Notes: generated from the sequence alone by a model not told the origin. Counted from the first letter of the stretch, positions 1 to 5,965 are shown. The stretch is DNA of 7,178 bases from DASYAN01 sp036501345 (GCA_036501345.1 DASYAN010000548.1:1-7178), one strand, 5' to 3'. Program-made: numbers and translations.

Positions 1-45
1 GCAGGATCTTAGGCCAGAGAGAGTTGTGCTAGTCTAGACAGGGAC
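1..45 (+). repeat. Left imperfect terminal inverted repeat of the outer element
   Basis: Compared with the reverse complement of 1897-1942, positions 1-16 agree at 13 of 16 bases, 27-38 are identical (TGCTAGTCTAGA), and 41-45 (GGGAC) agree again after two mismatches. The stretch at 17-26 is poorly conserved and needs a one-base gap. The pattern of conserved tip, variable spacer and conserved inner block resembles an IS end with two transposase contact regions, which is an inference. Confidence 0.6.
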
Positions 46-181
46 AGCCGTGGCTGCTATACTTTGAAACCGAAGAGGAAGAGAAAGAACTTCCCGCAGG
101 AGCAAACAGATCAAAGGGAAAGGCAGATCCATGGAAGCCAAAGAGGAGCAAGAGGCCAGGAGAAGGCAGATGGTCAAGTTG
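33..181 (+). pseudogene. 5' part of the split transposase-like frame
   Basis: This frame opens after the TAG at 30-32 and stays open to the ISL3 left end. It encodes about 49 residues, very rich in Lys, Arg, Glu and Pro (for example LYFETEEEKELPAG, then KPKRSKRPGEGRW). There is no ATG, GTG or TTG in frame, so it is probably an internal or N-terminal fragment. If the ISL3 element (182-1603) is removed, the frame continues into 1604-1913 without a shift, because 149 plus 310 nt is 153 codons. I recognise no domain in it, and coding status rests mainly on that frame continuity. Confidence 0.35.
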
Positions 182-206
182 GGCTCTCTATCAATTAGGG
201 TGAAAG
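182..206 (+). repeat. ISL3 element terminal inverted repeat, transposase 3' side
   Basis: This 25-bp repeat starts GGCTCTCTATC and ends GGGTGAAAG. It matches the reverse complement of 1579-1603 at 24 of 25 positions; the single difference is T versus C at the tenth base. The transposase stop codon lies 12 bp inside it. Confidence 0.92.
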
Positions 207-217
207 AGGTCTCCCAT

Positions 218-1477
218 TTAGGTATCTGCTCCAAGTAAAATACGCATACGAAGATTGTAGTGACTACGATAGCCATAGGCTTGTCTCATCATCGTTTTGG
301 TTCGATTATTCTTTCCTTCAACAAAACCATTCGAAACAAGTATGGGCAAAAAGTGAAAAAAAGCGAGAATCTCTTGCCTCCAGTTTTTAAAAGGAGAAAG
401 AGCCTCTCGAAGAGCAGTTGGCCCTTCTTGTTGAACGTGCTTGTTCCAAGCATCGAGCCGCCCGGCAGCATTGGCCACAGTTGCGGTAGCATACCACGTG
501 CGCAAGGCTTCTTTCAATTGCCATGCTTTTTCAAGAGCGGGAAGTCGAGTCCCAATCTTGTCCCGTTCCCGTGTTTCTTCTTGTGTCAAATCCTCCTTTG
601 CCCTCAAAAAGAGGTGCTGTTTCCGATGCAAGAGGATCATGCCTTCTTTTCGGTGCGCCCAACTGGAAACCACTTTACGGAACGCTTTCATGACATGCTG
701 AATCACGTGAAAATGATCCACGACGATTTGCGCGTTTGGGAGTGCGGCGGCAACTGCTGGGCGAAAAGAGGCGCTCCTATCCATACTCACTGCTCTTACG
801 GCATCAGGATCGCTCAATCGCTCAAGCAACTTCACCACCTCTTCCTTTTTTCTGCCCTCACACACTTCGAGAACATCCCTGCTCTCAAGATCGCACAAGA
901 TGGTATTATATCGATGTCCTTTTCGCAGTGCGAATTCATCAATCCCCAAGATCTGTGGGGTTGGAAGCTTGGCCTGCTCATCTAACGTCCGTCCTTTTTT
1001 TTCGAGCTTTTTCTCGGTCCATGCACACAAACAAGCATGCACGAAACGAGCGCCTACTTGCATTTCTTGTGCCACATGGGTCAGTGGCCGCTTCCATGCC
1101 TGTTTTGCTATGTGGTCTCGAAATCGCTCGGTTGTTCGCTGATAGCGACCACAGGCATGATCTACTTCCGTGAATGGCCTTCGACAGGTCACACAACGAA
1201 ATCGTCGTTTGTGCACGATCAGATCGACTTGATATCCCCGAAGCTGGATATCTCTTTTCACACGCTTGCGGCTATCATGGATCTTGGCACTCTCTTGTTC
1301 ACATCTTGGGCAAACTGCGCTCTCTTTTCTCGCTCTCACCTGCACCTCAATGCTTTCATCTGCTCGCATGCATTGGCTCACAATCTCGAATTCAGGGAGA
1401 TCCAGGGGCACGATGATCCCTTGGTTTGGTTCATTCTCTCTTGCTCTTTGTCCATCCGTGGTATGCTTGTCTGGCAT
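218..1477 (-). CDS. ISL3-family transposase
   Basis: A DDE transposase that cuts and joins its own element's ends; 419 aa fits the usual size of the ISL3 family. An N-terminal zinc-binding region shows C56-x2-C59 and C95-x2-C98, followed by a basic helix-turn-helix-like segment at about 110-155 that presumably binds the terminal repeats. Likely catalytic acidic residues are D180 in GIDEFALRKG, D233 in VSMDRS (with VDHFH at 253-257 nearby) and E387 in NGFVEGKNNRTK; the last is the family's most recognisable motif. The C-terminus (QAYGYRSHYNLRMRILL) is complete. The ATG at 1477 is preceded by AAAGGA, spaced six bases, which supports this start. That site lies in a long inverted repeat that may restrain translation. 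No frameshift or stop is seen, so the gene is probably active. Confidence 0.95.
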   Translation of the reverse strand: MPDKHTTDGQRARENEPNQGIIVPLDLPEFEIVSQCMRADESIEVQVRARKESAVCPRCEQESAKIHDSRKRVKRDIQLRGYQVDLIVHKRRFRCVTCRRPFTEVDHACGRYQRTTERFRDHIAKQAWKRPLTHVAQEMQVGARFVHACLCAWTEKKLEKKGRTLDEQAKLPTPQILGIDEFALRKGHRYNTILCDLESRDVLEVCEGRKKEEVVKLLERLSDPDAVRAVSMDRSASFRPAVAAALPNAQIVVDHFHVIQHVMKAFRKVVSSWAHRKEGMILLHRKQHLFLRAKEDLTQEETRERDKIGTRLPALEKAWQLKEALRTWYATATVANAAGRLDAWNKHVQQEGPTALREALSPFKNWRQEILAFFHFLPILVSNGFVEGKNNRTKTMMRQAYGYRSHYNLRMRILLGADT

Positions 1478-1479
1478 CG

Positions 1480-1534
1480 CTTGTCCTTTGTTCGATTGGA
1501 ATTGGTGTTTCTACTTCATCGAACGAAGGACAAG
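1480..1534 (-). promoter_or_regulatory. Hairpin sequestering the ISL3 transposase ribosome binding site
   Basis: The arms at 1518-1534 and 1480-1496 are 17 bases each and pair at 16 positions, leaving a 21-base loop. In the minus-strand transcript the 3' arm contains the Shine-Dalgarno AAAGGA and ends two bases before the ATG, so folding would hide the ribosome site. IS10 and IS50 use comparable hairpins to stop transposase synthesis from read-through transcripts. By analogy this would keep transposition low when outside promoters read into the element. The repeat is seen directly; its function is inferred. Confidence 0.65.
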
Positions 1535-1578
1535 TTCATCGCACTGTTCCCCTCTCTTTTTTTCCTACCCTCCCTCTG

Positions 1579-1603
1579 CTTTCACCCTAATTGGTAGAGA
1601 GCC
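1579..1603 (-). repeat. ISL3 element terminal inverted repeat, transposase 5' side
   Basis: Starts CTTTCACCC and ends TAGAGAGCC on the plus strand, inverted relative to 182-206 with one mismatch. It lies about 100 bp upstream of the transposase start, leaving room for a promoter and the leader hairpin. Confidence 0.92.
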
Positions 1604-1604
1604 T

Positions 1605-1913
1605 CGCAATCATATTATGACGGTTTTCAAGGTTGCTATGGCAAATCTCGCTATGTGGACGCGTGATCAGTATTTCCCTGATATATATTCTGCTGCTACC
1701 TGGGAGCGCTTAGCCCCTTTCTTTCGTCTTCCTGGAATGATCACATCAAGCCAACAGAACGTGACTGTTTCCCTGCGCCCTTTCAATGACCGTCAGCTCA
1801 ATCATGACCTCATTTCCTTGTGTCACCGTGTGAATTCATCTTCGCTCCATTTGCCAGATGGCCGCTCTTTACTCTTCACTGTCCAAGAGGTTGCACGTCC
1901 CATTCTAGACTAG
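1605..1913 (+). pseudogene. C-terminal fragment of a transposase-like protein of the outer element
   Basis: About 102 residues remain, from RNHIMTVFKVAMANLAMW through RDQYFPDIYSAATWERLAPFF and LRPFNDRQLNHDL to the TAG at 1911. The mix of a Trp/Arg-rich segment, an RLAPFFRLPG stretch and a final LPDGRSL segment matches my recollection of the C-termini of transposase-like proteins common in IS-rich Chloroflexota; the exact family is not certain. The stop codon lies inside the right terminal repeat, as in many compact IS elements. The protein's catalytic part is absent from this window. The frame is also open leftwards into the ISL3 element as far as 1266, which is fortuitous. An internal ATG at 1617 exists, but without a convincing ribosome site. 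Confidence 0.55.
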
Positions 1914-1942
1914 CAGAAACGACGCGTGGCCTGAAACCCTGC
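1897..1942 (-). repeat. Right imperfect terminal inverted repeat of the outer element
   Basis: Contains GTCCC at 1897-1901, TCTAGACTAGCA at 1904-1915 and the tip TGGCCTGAAACCCTGC at 1927-1942, all inverted relative to the left end. The stop codon of the relic transposase frame (1911-1913) overlaps the inner conserved block. Base composition turns sharply AT-rich immediately after the tip. Confidence 0.6.
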
Positions 1943-2038
1943 AAAGGTAAATTTATAAAAATACAAGAAGCTATCCTGAAACATTACTGTATTGTTAAAT
2001 ATAGCATTTTACGCTTAATTTATATATTTAAGGCGATT

Positions 2039-2067
2039 TTCATTAGTAATAAGAAATATGTTACAAT
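2039..2067 (+). promoter_or_regulatory. Possible promoter for the PPOX-like gene
   Basis: A -10-like TACAAT at 2062-2067 is preceded by TG one base upstream (extended -10) and, after a 17-base spacer, by a weak -35-like TTCATT at 2039-2044. It lies in the AT-rich stretch after the outer element and would give a leader of about 140 nt. A 9-bp direct repeat CTGAGCTTA (2120-2128 and 2145-2153, period 25) lies in that leader. Nothing else is seen between 1943 and 2212. Confidence 0.35.
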
Positions 2068-2212
2068 CTTATCAGACTGAAGATAGAAAAGAGGCCATCA
2101 GCGCAATAGAGACGACTCACTGAGCTTAGAGAGCCATCCGTGATCTGAGCTTACAGTACACTGGTTTTGCACTGACGGAGAATAAGCAAATTATATTTAG
2201 GAGGAAGTTACA

Positions 2213-2692
2213 ATGGAGAACGATTTTGCAAATAACGCGAGGAGTGTTATCGCAAATAATGTATATTTGTGTTTAGCGACCACAAGTGACTCACAACCCT
2301 GGATCTCTCCAGTATATTATGACTTCGACGAGGATTTCTCGTTTTATTTCGTATCCACGCTAGATTCACTTCATGTTCAAAATATGCTCGCTAATCCACG
2401 GGTAGCTGTTGCCATCTATGATTCTACGCAACCGACGCATACAGGAATAGGAGTGCAAATCGAAGGTATTGCAAGTATGGTTAAAGAAGATGAGATACCA
2501 AGGGTTATTGAGCTTCTTTATAAAAGAAGTTTCCCAGCTAACGCAGACCAAAGTCAGGATGATTTATCACCAACCGACTTCCTTGGTGAATCAATTTTCA
2601 AGCTGTTCAAGATTGTGCCACAACATATTTATACTCGTGATACCCGCATTAGCGATGTGGACCATAGGATCGAAGTTAAACTGACCCAATAA
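2213..2692 (+). CDS. Pyridoxamine-5'-phosphate-oxidase-like (split-barrel) protein
   Basis: A small cytoplasmic protein of the PPOX-like split-barrel superfamily, whose members usually bind FMN or F420 as dimers; the substrate is unknown. Family-type segments are a first strand LCLATTSDSQPWISPVYY (19-36), the FVSTLDSLHVQNMLANPRVAVAIYD segment (46-70) where members contact the flavin phosphate, and a GVQIEGIASMV strand (80-90). The C-terminal FKLFKIVPQHIYTRDTR (129-145) resembles the YhbP-like branch more than true PdxH, and 159 aa is shorter than PdxH. The start is well supported by AGGAGG eight bases upstream of the ATG. It is a single gene with no operon partner, converging on the DUF2156 gene. 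No signal peptide or membrane segment is seen. Biochemical function cannot be given from sequence alone. Confidence 0.85.
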   Translation: MENDFANNARSVIANNVYLCLATTSDSQPWISPVYYDFDEDFSFYFVSTLDSLHVQNMLANPRVAVAIYDSTQPTHTGIGVQIEGIASMVKEDEIPRVIELLYKRSFPANADQSQDDLSPTDFLGESIFKLFKIVPQHIYTRDTRISDVDHRIEVKLTQ

Positions 2693-2696
2693 CGAT

Positions 2697-2723
2697 ACTG
2701 TCTCTCTTGAGCAAGAGCTCAGT
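2697..2723 (+). terminator. Stem-loop just after the PPOX-like gene
   Basis: ACTG (2697-2700) pairs with CAGT (2720-2723), and CTCTT (2704-2708) pairs with AAGAG (2713-2717) around a four-base loop, with a small internal loop between the two stems. It begins only five bases after the stop codon, as a terminator might. No T-run follows, so it is at best a weak intrinsic terminator or a 3'-end-stabilising structure. Confidence 0.3.
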
Positions 2724-2758
2724 CCGGGTTTAGAAATTGGCAGATCAGTATATGTCCT

Positions 2759-2824
2759 CACATTCCGCAGTCTTTTTTGCAAAGCCACTTAGGAAGACAT
2801 TCCAGATTCATATTGCGGAATGTG
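2759..2824. repeat. 11-bp perfect inverted repeat between convergent genes
   Basis: CACATTCCGCA at 2759-2769 recurs exactly inverted as TGCGGAATGTG at 2814-2824, with a 44-bp spacer. The arms could close a long-looped hairpin, form the ends of a tiny insertion-like element, or be two protein-binding half-sites. The bases just outside the arms show no target duplication. Function is unknown. Confidence 0.6.
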
Positions 2825-2942
2825 CGTGTACACTCTCTTTGCAGTACTTTGAGGAATGAGGAAATAATGCATAGTAAGAACATAGAAATACGAAAAACAC
2901 TTGGTACCTTTCCAAAAGGGGAGAAAGTTACAGGCGCAATTG

Positions 2943-3863
2943 TTAATTAGAGGAAATGATATATTTTTTTAAAAAAGAGATTGGATGATATGATTCTTTA
3001 GCTTCTCTCAGCCCTTCTATACCCGAATCTTGCTCATAATTTAAGTAGAGAATACCTAACTTATATACTAATTCTGCTGTAATATGCTTTAGATATTGAA
3101 AGACTCCAGTATAAGATGTATCTGCTTTTTCAAAATGAGTCATAGCATAACTATCCTGAACTAGTTCATTGATAGAAAGAGCAATCAAAGAAGAATTACA
3201 GTAAATTCCTACTGAATATAAATTAAGTAGATTTGCATCATCTAGTAACCTTTTAATAGCAGTTAACTCATTTACAGTTAACTCAATTTCAGCCTCTGCT
3301 CTAAGTTGATTTTTTTGCTTTCCCCATAAATGAAATAGATTTATAATTTCATCTCTAGTTGAATCCTTTTTTAAATCTAAAACTGATATGCTATGATTGT
3401 CATAGTTTTTTTTAAATCTATTGATACGATTTCTTTTTACCAGATATTTATGACCGCTTAAGTCACAGAGTACTTTTGCTGATAAAATATAGTCAAAATT
3501 ATCTCTATCTTCAAAAATAGTATAATTTTGACTATCCTTGAGTGTGCCTATACACACTTCTGGTATAAGTTTTAGCTCTGAGGGCAATTTATTTTTTTTG
3601 GAAAACTCAAGAAGTATGTCTATTGTTTCATTCACTTGATTTGTTCCTAAAAAGGAGTAAAAAGGCTTAGTTGTAATGTAATCTGTGAATTTAATAACAA
3701 GGTTATCGTGTAAAATTGATATTTCTATATCTTTTTTTGTGTTAAAACTCCACAAACTTACAAAGTTATAATCAGAATAGGGTAGAAAGCACTTTGTCTT
3801 TGTTTCAAATTCTTCTTTGTCTGCCAAATCAAGTTGTTTAAATAGAGGAAAAACAGGTATCAT
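2943..3863 (-). CDS. DUF2156 / LPG-synthase C-terminal-like (GNAT-fold) protein
   Basis: Belongs to the DUF2156 family, related to the aminoacyl-transfer domain of phosphatidylglycerol lysyltransferases (double GNAT fold), but without the membrane domain, so probably cytoplasmic. The full family length (306 aa) is present. Family segments are an N-terminal PYSDYNFVSLWSF (28-40), a basic ILSAKVLCDLSGHKYLVKRN stretch (126-145) with INRFKK following, HFEKADTSYTGVFQYL (243-258) and the C-terminal signature YLNYEQDSGIEGLREAKESY (273-292) ending HPISFLKKY. Relatives are suspected aminoacyl- or acyl-transferases; the substrate is unknown. The ATG at 3863 has AGGAG six bases upstream. Codon use is strikingly AT-rich, with A/T-ending codons and poly-A runs, unlike the GC-richer insertion sequences and the gene at 6232, suggesting separate ancestry or transfer. 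No operon partner is visible. Confidence 0.85.
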   Translation of the reverse strand: MIPVFPLFKQLDLADKEEFETKTKCFLPYSDYNFVSLWSFNTKKDIEISILHDNLVIKFTDYITTKPFYSFLGTNQVNETIDILLEFSKKNKLPSELKLIPEVCIGTLKDSQNYTIFEDRDNFDYILSAKVLCDLSGHKYLVKRNRINRFKKNYDNHSISVLDLKKDSTRDEIINLFHLWGKQKNQLRAEAEIELTVNELTAIKRLLDDANLLNLYSVGIYCNSSLIALSINELVQDSYAMTHFEKADTSYTGVFQYLKHITAELVYKLGILYLNYEQDSGIEGLREAKESYHPISFLKKYIISSN

Positions 3864-4217
3864 TACTTACTCCTAATAGTTACCACGTTGCAAAGCCTTG
3901 CGGTACTTGTCAAATATCCCTGCTGTGAGGGGCTACGAATTAGACGATGTTCACACCACAATAGTCTTTAGGACTTTGGCAGGATTAGTTCTATAATCGA
4001 GAAGCACTCCCATATCAAGAGAACTATTGCTCTATCTCCATCAGCCAAAGTGAAACTCTATAATCTAGCGTTTTCTGGAATAATACAGGAGTAGGATAGC
4101 ACAAGAATATAGATAAGTCAAGTACAATAAAAGTTGTTGGTTGTGCTCTACAAGTGTATCAAGATATAAAAATTCCACAATATTTAGAGGTTGATGGGTA
4201 CACACATATTAAGAGGT
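3864..4217. other. AT-rich intergenic region with possible decayed gene remnants
   Basis: No complete gene is seen in these 354 bp. Two plus-strand open stretches look protein-like. Positions 3972-4094 are 40 codons containing IIEKHSHIKRTIALSPSAKV, ending TAG. Positions 4100-4225, in another frame, contain GCALQVYQDIKIPQYLEVDG, ending at a TGA inside the IS231-like target duplication. Neither has a start codon with a ribosome site. They could be one gene broken by a frameshift, or chance open frames in low-stop sequence. I do not recognise the products. Confidence 0.25.
4093..4121 (-). promoter_or_regulatory. Possible promoter for the DUF2156 gene
   Basis: Read on the minus strand, a -35-like TTGACT (4121-4116) is followed after exactly 17 bases by TATCCT (4098-4093). 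It would give a leader of about 220 nt to the DUF2156 start at 3863. It overlaps the possible remnant frames on the other strand, so both cannot be relied on. The IS231-like insertion lies about 100 bp upstream of it and leaves it intact. Confidence 0.3.
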
Positions 4218-4228
4218 GGGGATGAGAG
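4218..4228 (+). repeat. Left copy of the 11-bp target-site duplication
   Basis: GGGGATGAGAG sits immediately outside the left end of the IS231-like element and is repeated exactly at 5770-5780. An 11-bp duplication is within the size known for IS4/IS231-type transposition. Confidence 0.93.
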
Positions 4229-4244
4229 CATTGGCGCGAACTTA
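4229..4244 (+). repeat. IS231-like terminal inverted repeat, transposase 3' side
   Basis: CATTGGCGCGAACTTA matches the reverse complement of 5754-5769 at 15 of 16 positions. The transposase stop codon lies about 30 bp inside it. Confidence 0.93.
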
Positions 4245-4276
4245 ATCCTGCACTAGTGGCAAAAAGAGCTTCCACG

Positions 4277-5632
4277 TCAATCAGAAGAAATGGGAGCAAG
4301 TTTGTCCAAGAGAGAACAGACCTGATTGGACTGCAAACGCCGCTTTCTCGGACTGCCGTACAAAAAGCGTTGAAGATACGGTAGACAGAGATCGAGGCGT
4401 GATCTTGTCCAATGTCCCTGAATGGTTATGAGAATCGTTTGAAGACAGATTTTTGTCAAGAGCCATGGACTGAGTTCTCCTTCTGGTATATCAAGAACAG
4501 GTGAATCGAGACAGTGATGAACGTGACGCAGAACATCCCGAGCTTCATGCGCTTCTTGTTCTTGTAATGCCCAAACAACCAACCAAGCTAAGAGACTGCT
4601 CTCACATCCTTGCGGTGTTTTCGATCGTGTCACATGCATATCCATCATTTGCTTCATTCGTTTAAAGAGAAGCTCAATTTGCCATCGTGCACGGTAGAGC
4701 TGGAGAATGTGTTGATAGGACCAAGGACGTTTCGGAAGGTTCGTGATCAACAATGACCAGCCTACCAAAAACAACGTGTCAGGCTGAAGTTGCTTTCCTT
4801 TCCTCTTTGCTTCTTGTTCCCTCTTTTTGCGGGATTTTGCTGCTTTCTCAGGTGGAAGTGCCGAAGCAATGATCCGTACATGATACTTTTTCCCTTCATG
4901 GATGCACCATGCATTTCGGCAATGTTTCCCTTTTTTCACCTGTTGAAGCCATGCAACGACATCAAGGGGTTGACCATATCGATCCAACAGCGGACAGGTA
5001 CTCGGAACAAATCGAAGAATAACATACGCTTGCTGTTGATATGCATACGCGATATTTTTGCGGTAGCCATATCCTCTGTCAGCAATAAGAAGATCAAAGC
5101 GTTGTAACTGAAAATGCTGGAGTGACTCCGCTGTATGTTTATCGGTGACATGCACTTGGATCAGACGACTTGCACGCAGATCGTAGGCACAATGCATACG
5201 CCAATCATCACCTGTGCCACCCACTTGTTTGAGACGTGTCCCATCCACTAAGATGACGCGCCCAAATGCAGAGCTGGTTCTCTGCTCACAGGCCACCTGT
5301 GGACCGCAAAGCAATGCTCCCAAGAGCCAGAGCAACCAAGCGTTGGCCCCATGTAGCCGCTTGCGCCAAGCTGTATCAGAAATGTTGGCTACACCAAGCA
5401 ATACCGCCCAACTCCCTAATTGTCGGAAAGAAGATACACACAGGACATAGGCCAGCAATGCACGTAAGAGATCTCCCACGCTTGTGATTTCTCGGCAACG
5501 CACAAAGGCTCCCAATTTAAATGCCTGTTCTTCCGTTTCTGCAGGAATCCGCGTGAGCACTTGCTTTTCCCATTCTTGATCGATCAGCTTGATCCCTTGT
5601 TCCGTTACCTCTGGTGCGCTATACTTGGACAT
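4277..5632 (-). CDS. IS4-family (IS231-like) DDE transposase
   Basis: Catalyses cut-and-paste transposition of the surrounding element. The 451 aa carry the IS4-type triad: D130 in VILVDGTRLKQV, D185 in LLIADRGYGYR, and E320 in YRARWQIELLFKRMK. The last segment fits the family signature Y-x2-R-x3-E-x6-K exactly (Y313, R316, E320, K327). Between D185 and E320 lies the beta-strand insertion usual for this family, including a very basic stretch at about 263-281. The N-terminal 110 residues probably bind the element's ends. The start is supported by GGAGGA five bases before the ATG at 5632. The frame is uninterrupted and the terminal repeats and target duplication are intact, so this copy is probably functional. 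It is transcribed toward the DUF2156 gene, so read-through could reach that gene. Confidence 0.95.
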   Translation of the reverse strand: MSKYSAPEVTEQGIKLIDQEWEKQVLTRIPAETEEQAFKLGAFVRCREITSVGDLLRALLAYVLCVSSFRQLGSWAVLLGVANISDTAWRKRLHGANAWLLWLLGALLCGPQVACEQRTSSAFGRVILVDGTRLKQVGGTGDDWRMHCAYDLRASRLIQVHVTDKHTAESLQHFQLQRFDLLIADRGYGYRKNIAYAYQQQAYVILRFVPSTCPLLDRYGQPLDVVAWLQQVKKGKHCRNAWCIHEGKKYHVRIIASALPPEKAAKSRKKREQEAKRKGKQLQPDTLFLVGWSLLITNLPKRPWSYQHILQLYRARWQIELLFKRMKQMMDMHVTRSKTPQGCESSLLAWLVVWALQEQEAHEARDVLRHVHHCLDSPVLDIPEGELSPWLLTKICLQTILITIQGHWTRSRLDLCLPYLQRFLYGSPRKRRLQSNQVCSLLDKLAPISSD

Positions 5633-5753
5633 GGTCTCCTCCGGGTGAGTATCACTGTTTTTTTCTTACTCTACCACAGAAGGGACCTCCTCTCTCTTCT
5701 CAGATTCCCGCTCTCTTTCTCCTTTCATTATCCTTTTACCTCTCACACCCTAC

Positions 5754-5769
5754 TAAGTTCGCGCCTATG
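5754..5769 (-). repeat. IS231-like terminal inverted repeat, transposase 5' side
   Basis: TAAGTTCGCGCCTATG on the plus strand is inverted relative to 4229-4244 with one mismatch at the fourth base from the tip. It lies about 120 bp upstream of the transposase start, the space where the element's promoter is expected. Confidence 0.93.
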
Positions 5770-5780
5770 GGGGATGAGAG
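5770..5780 (+). repeat. Right copy of the 11-bp target-site duplication
   Basis: GGGGATGAGAG is identical to 4218-4228 and directly abuts the element's right tip, which confirms both ends of the insertion. Confidence 0.93.
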
Positions 5781-5965
5781 TGGCCTATTTTTTGGAGTTT
5801 GTGTACTTTTGGTGGTCACCTAACAAGATTTCATGAGTTTTCCCGGAAAAATGAAGAGTCCGACTATTTATGATCGTTGACGAGCTAACTAAGTAATCTC
5901 GATGTAATTTTTGCACAATTATTTAGTTAATTACTATTAATGGGCTATAGAGATATTGATCAGTT
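5781..5965. other. Gene-free spacer right of the IS231-like element
   Basis: This stretch becomes AT-rich after about 5880 and contains frequent stops in all frames. I see no gene, RNA structure or clear promoter. With 4190-4217 it would have formed one continuous intergenic region before the insertion. Confidence 0.5.

Larger units (their letters stand above)
182..1603 (-). mobile_element. Complete ISL3-family insertion sequence, 1422 bp
   Basis: The element is bounded by 25-bp terminal inverted repeats that begin GGCTCTCTA and differ at one position, and it contains a full-length ISL3-type transposase on the minus strand. The tip GGCTCT is typical of ISL3-family ends. ISL3 elements normally leave 8-bp target duplications. 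The flanks here are TCAAGTTG on the left and TCGCAATC on the right, so there is none. This points to a recombination or adjacent deletion after insertion, or to recombination between two copies. The element lies inside the outer relic, and both its ends and its gene look intact. Confidence 0.9.
1..1942 (+). mobile_element. Relic of a small outer IS-like element, interrupted by an ISL3-family element
   Basis: The two ends are imperfect inverted repeats: the tip GCAGG.T.T.AGGCCA and an inner perfect block TGCTAGTCTAGA occur at the left and, inverted, at the right. Between them, outside the ISL3 insertion, only about 520 bp remain, encoding a transposase-like C-terminus on the plus strand. The window begins exactly where the left repeat begins, so the true left tip could lie upstream and no target duplication can be tested. 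The outer unit is either an internally deleted IS or a naturally small element moved by a transposase supplied elsewhere. It must be older than the ISL3 element that splits it. I cannot assign its family with confidence. Confidence 0.6.
4229..5769 (-). mobile_element. Complete IS4-family (IS231-like) insertion sequence, 1541 bp
   Basis: The ends are CATTGGCGCGAACTTA on the left and, inverted, CATAGGCGCGAACTTA on the right: 16 bp with one mismatch. The CAT tip and the AACTTA inside it resemble the ends of the IS231 group. A perfect 11-bp duplication flanks it and a full DDE transposase lies within. All the marks of a single intact insertion by transposition are present, and the identical duplication suggests it is recent. 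It separates the AT-rich region upstream of the DUF2156 gene from the leader of the gene at 6232, and interrupts no recognisable reading frame. Confidence 0.95.

Noticed and set aside
34..276. Minus-strand 80-aa frame crossing the left ISL3 end
   Set aside because: It spans the junction of two mobile elements, is a low-complexity Leu/Ser-rich sequence, and is antisense to the outer relic frame.
260..985. Long plus-strand open frame (241 codons) inside the ISL3 element
   Set aside because: It is antisense to a well-supported transposase gene, has no family motifs, and its Cys/His/Phe-rich composition is typical of a shadow frame.
1037..1597. Further plus-strand open frames across the 5' half of the ISL3 element
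   Set aside because: All mirror the transposase coding strand and show no domain. Only the 1605-1913 part of the frame that opens at 1266 looks protein-like, and that lies outside the ISL3 element.
3885..3913. Perfect minus-strand TTGACA close to the DUF2156 start
   Set aside because: The base run at the proper -10 distance is CAACGT, which is not promoter-like. The TTGACT/TATCCT pair further upstream fits better.
4790..5107. Plus-strand 105-aa frame within the IS231-like element
   Set aside because: It is antisense to the transposase between its catalytic motifs and has no ribosome site or recognisable domain.
1..5780. Composite transposon carrying the PPOX-like and DUF2156 genes
   Set aside because: The bounding elements belong to different families with unrelated ends, and the IS231-like copy has its own perfect target duplication, so each moved independently.
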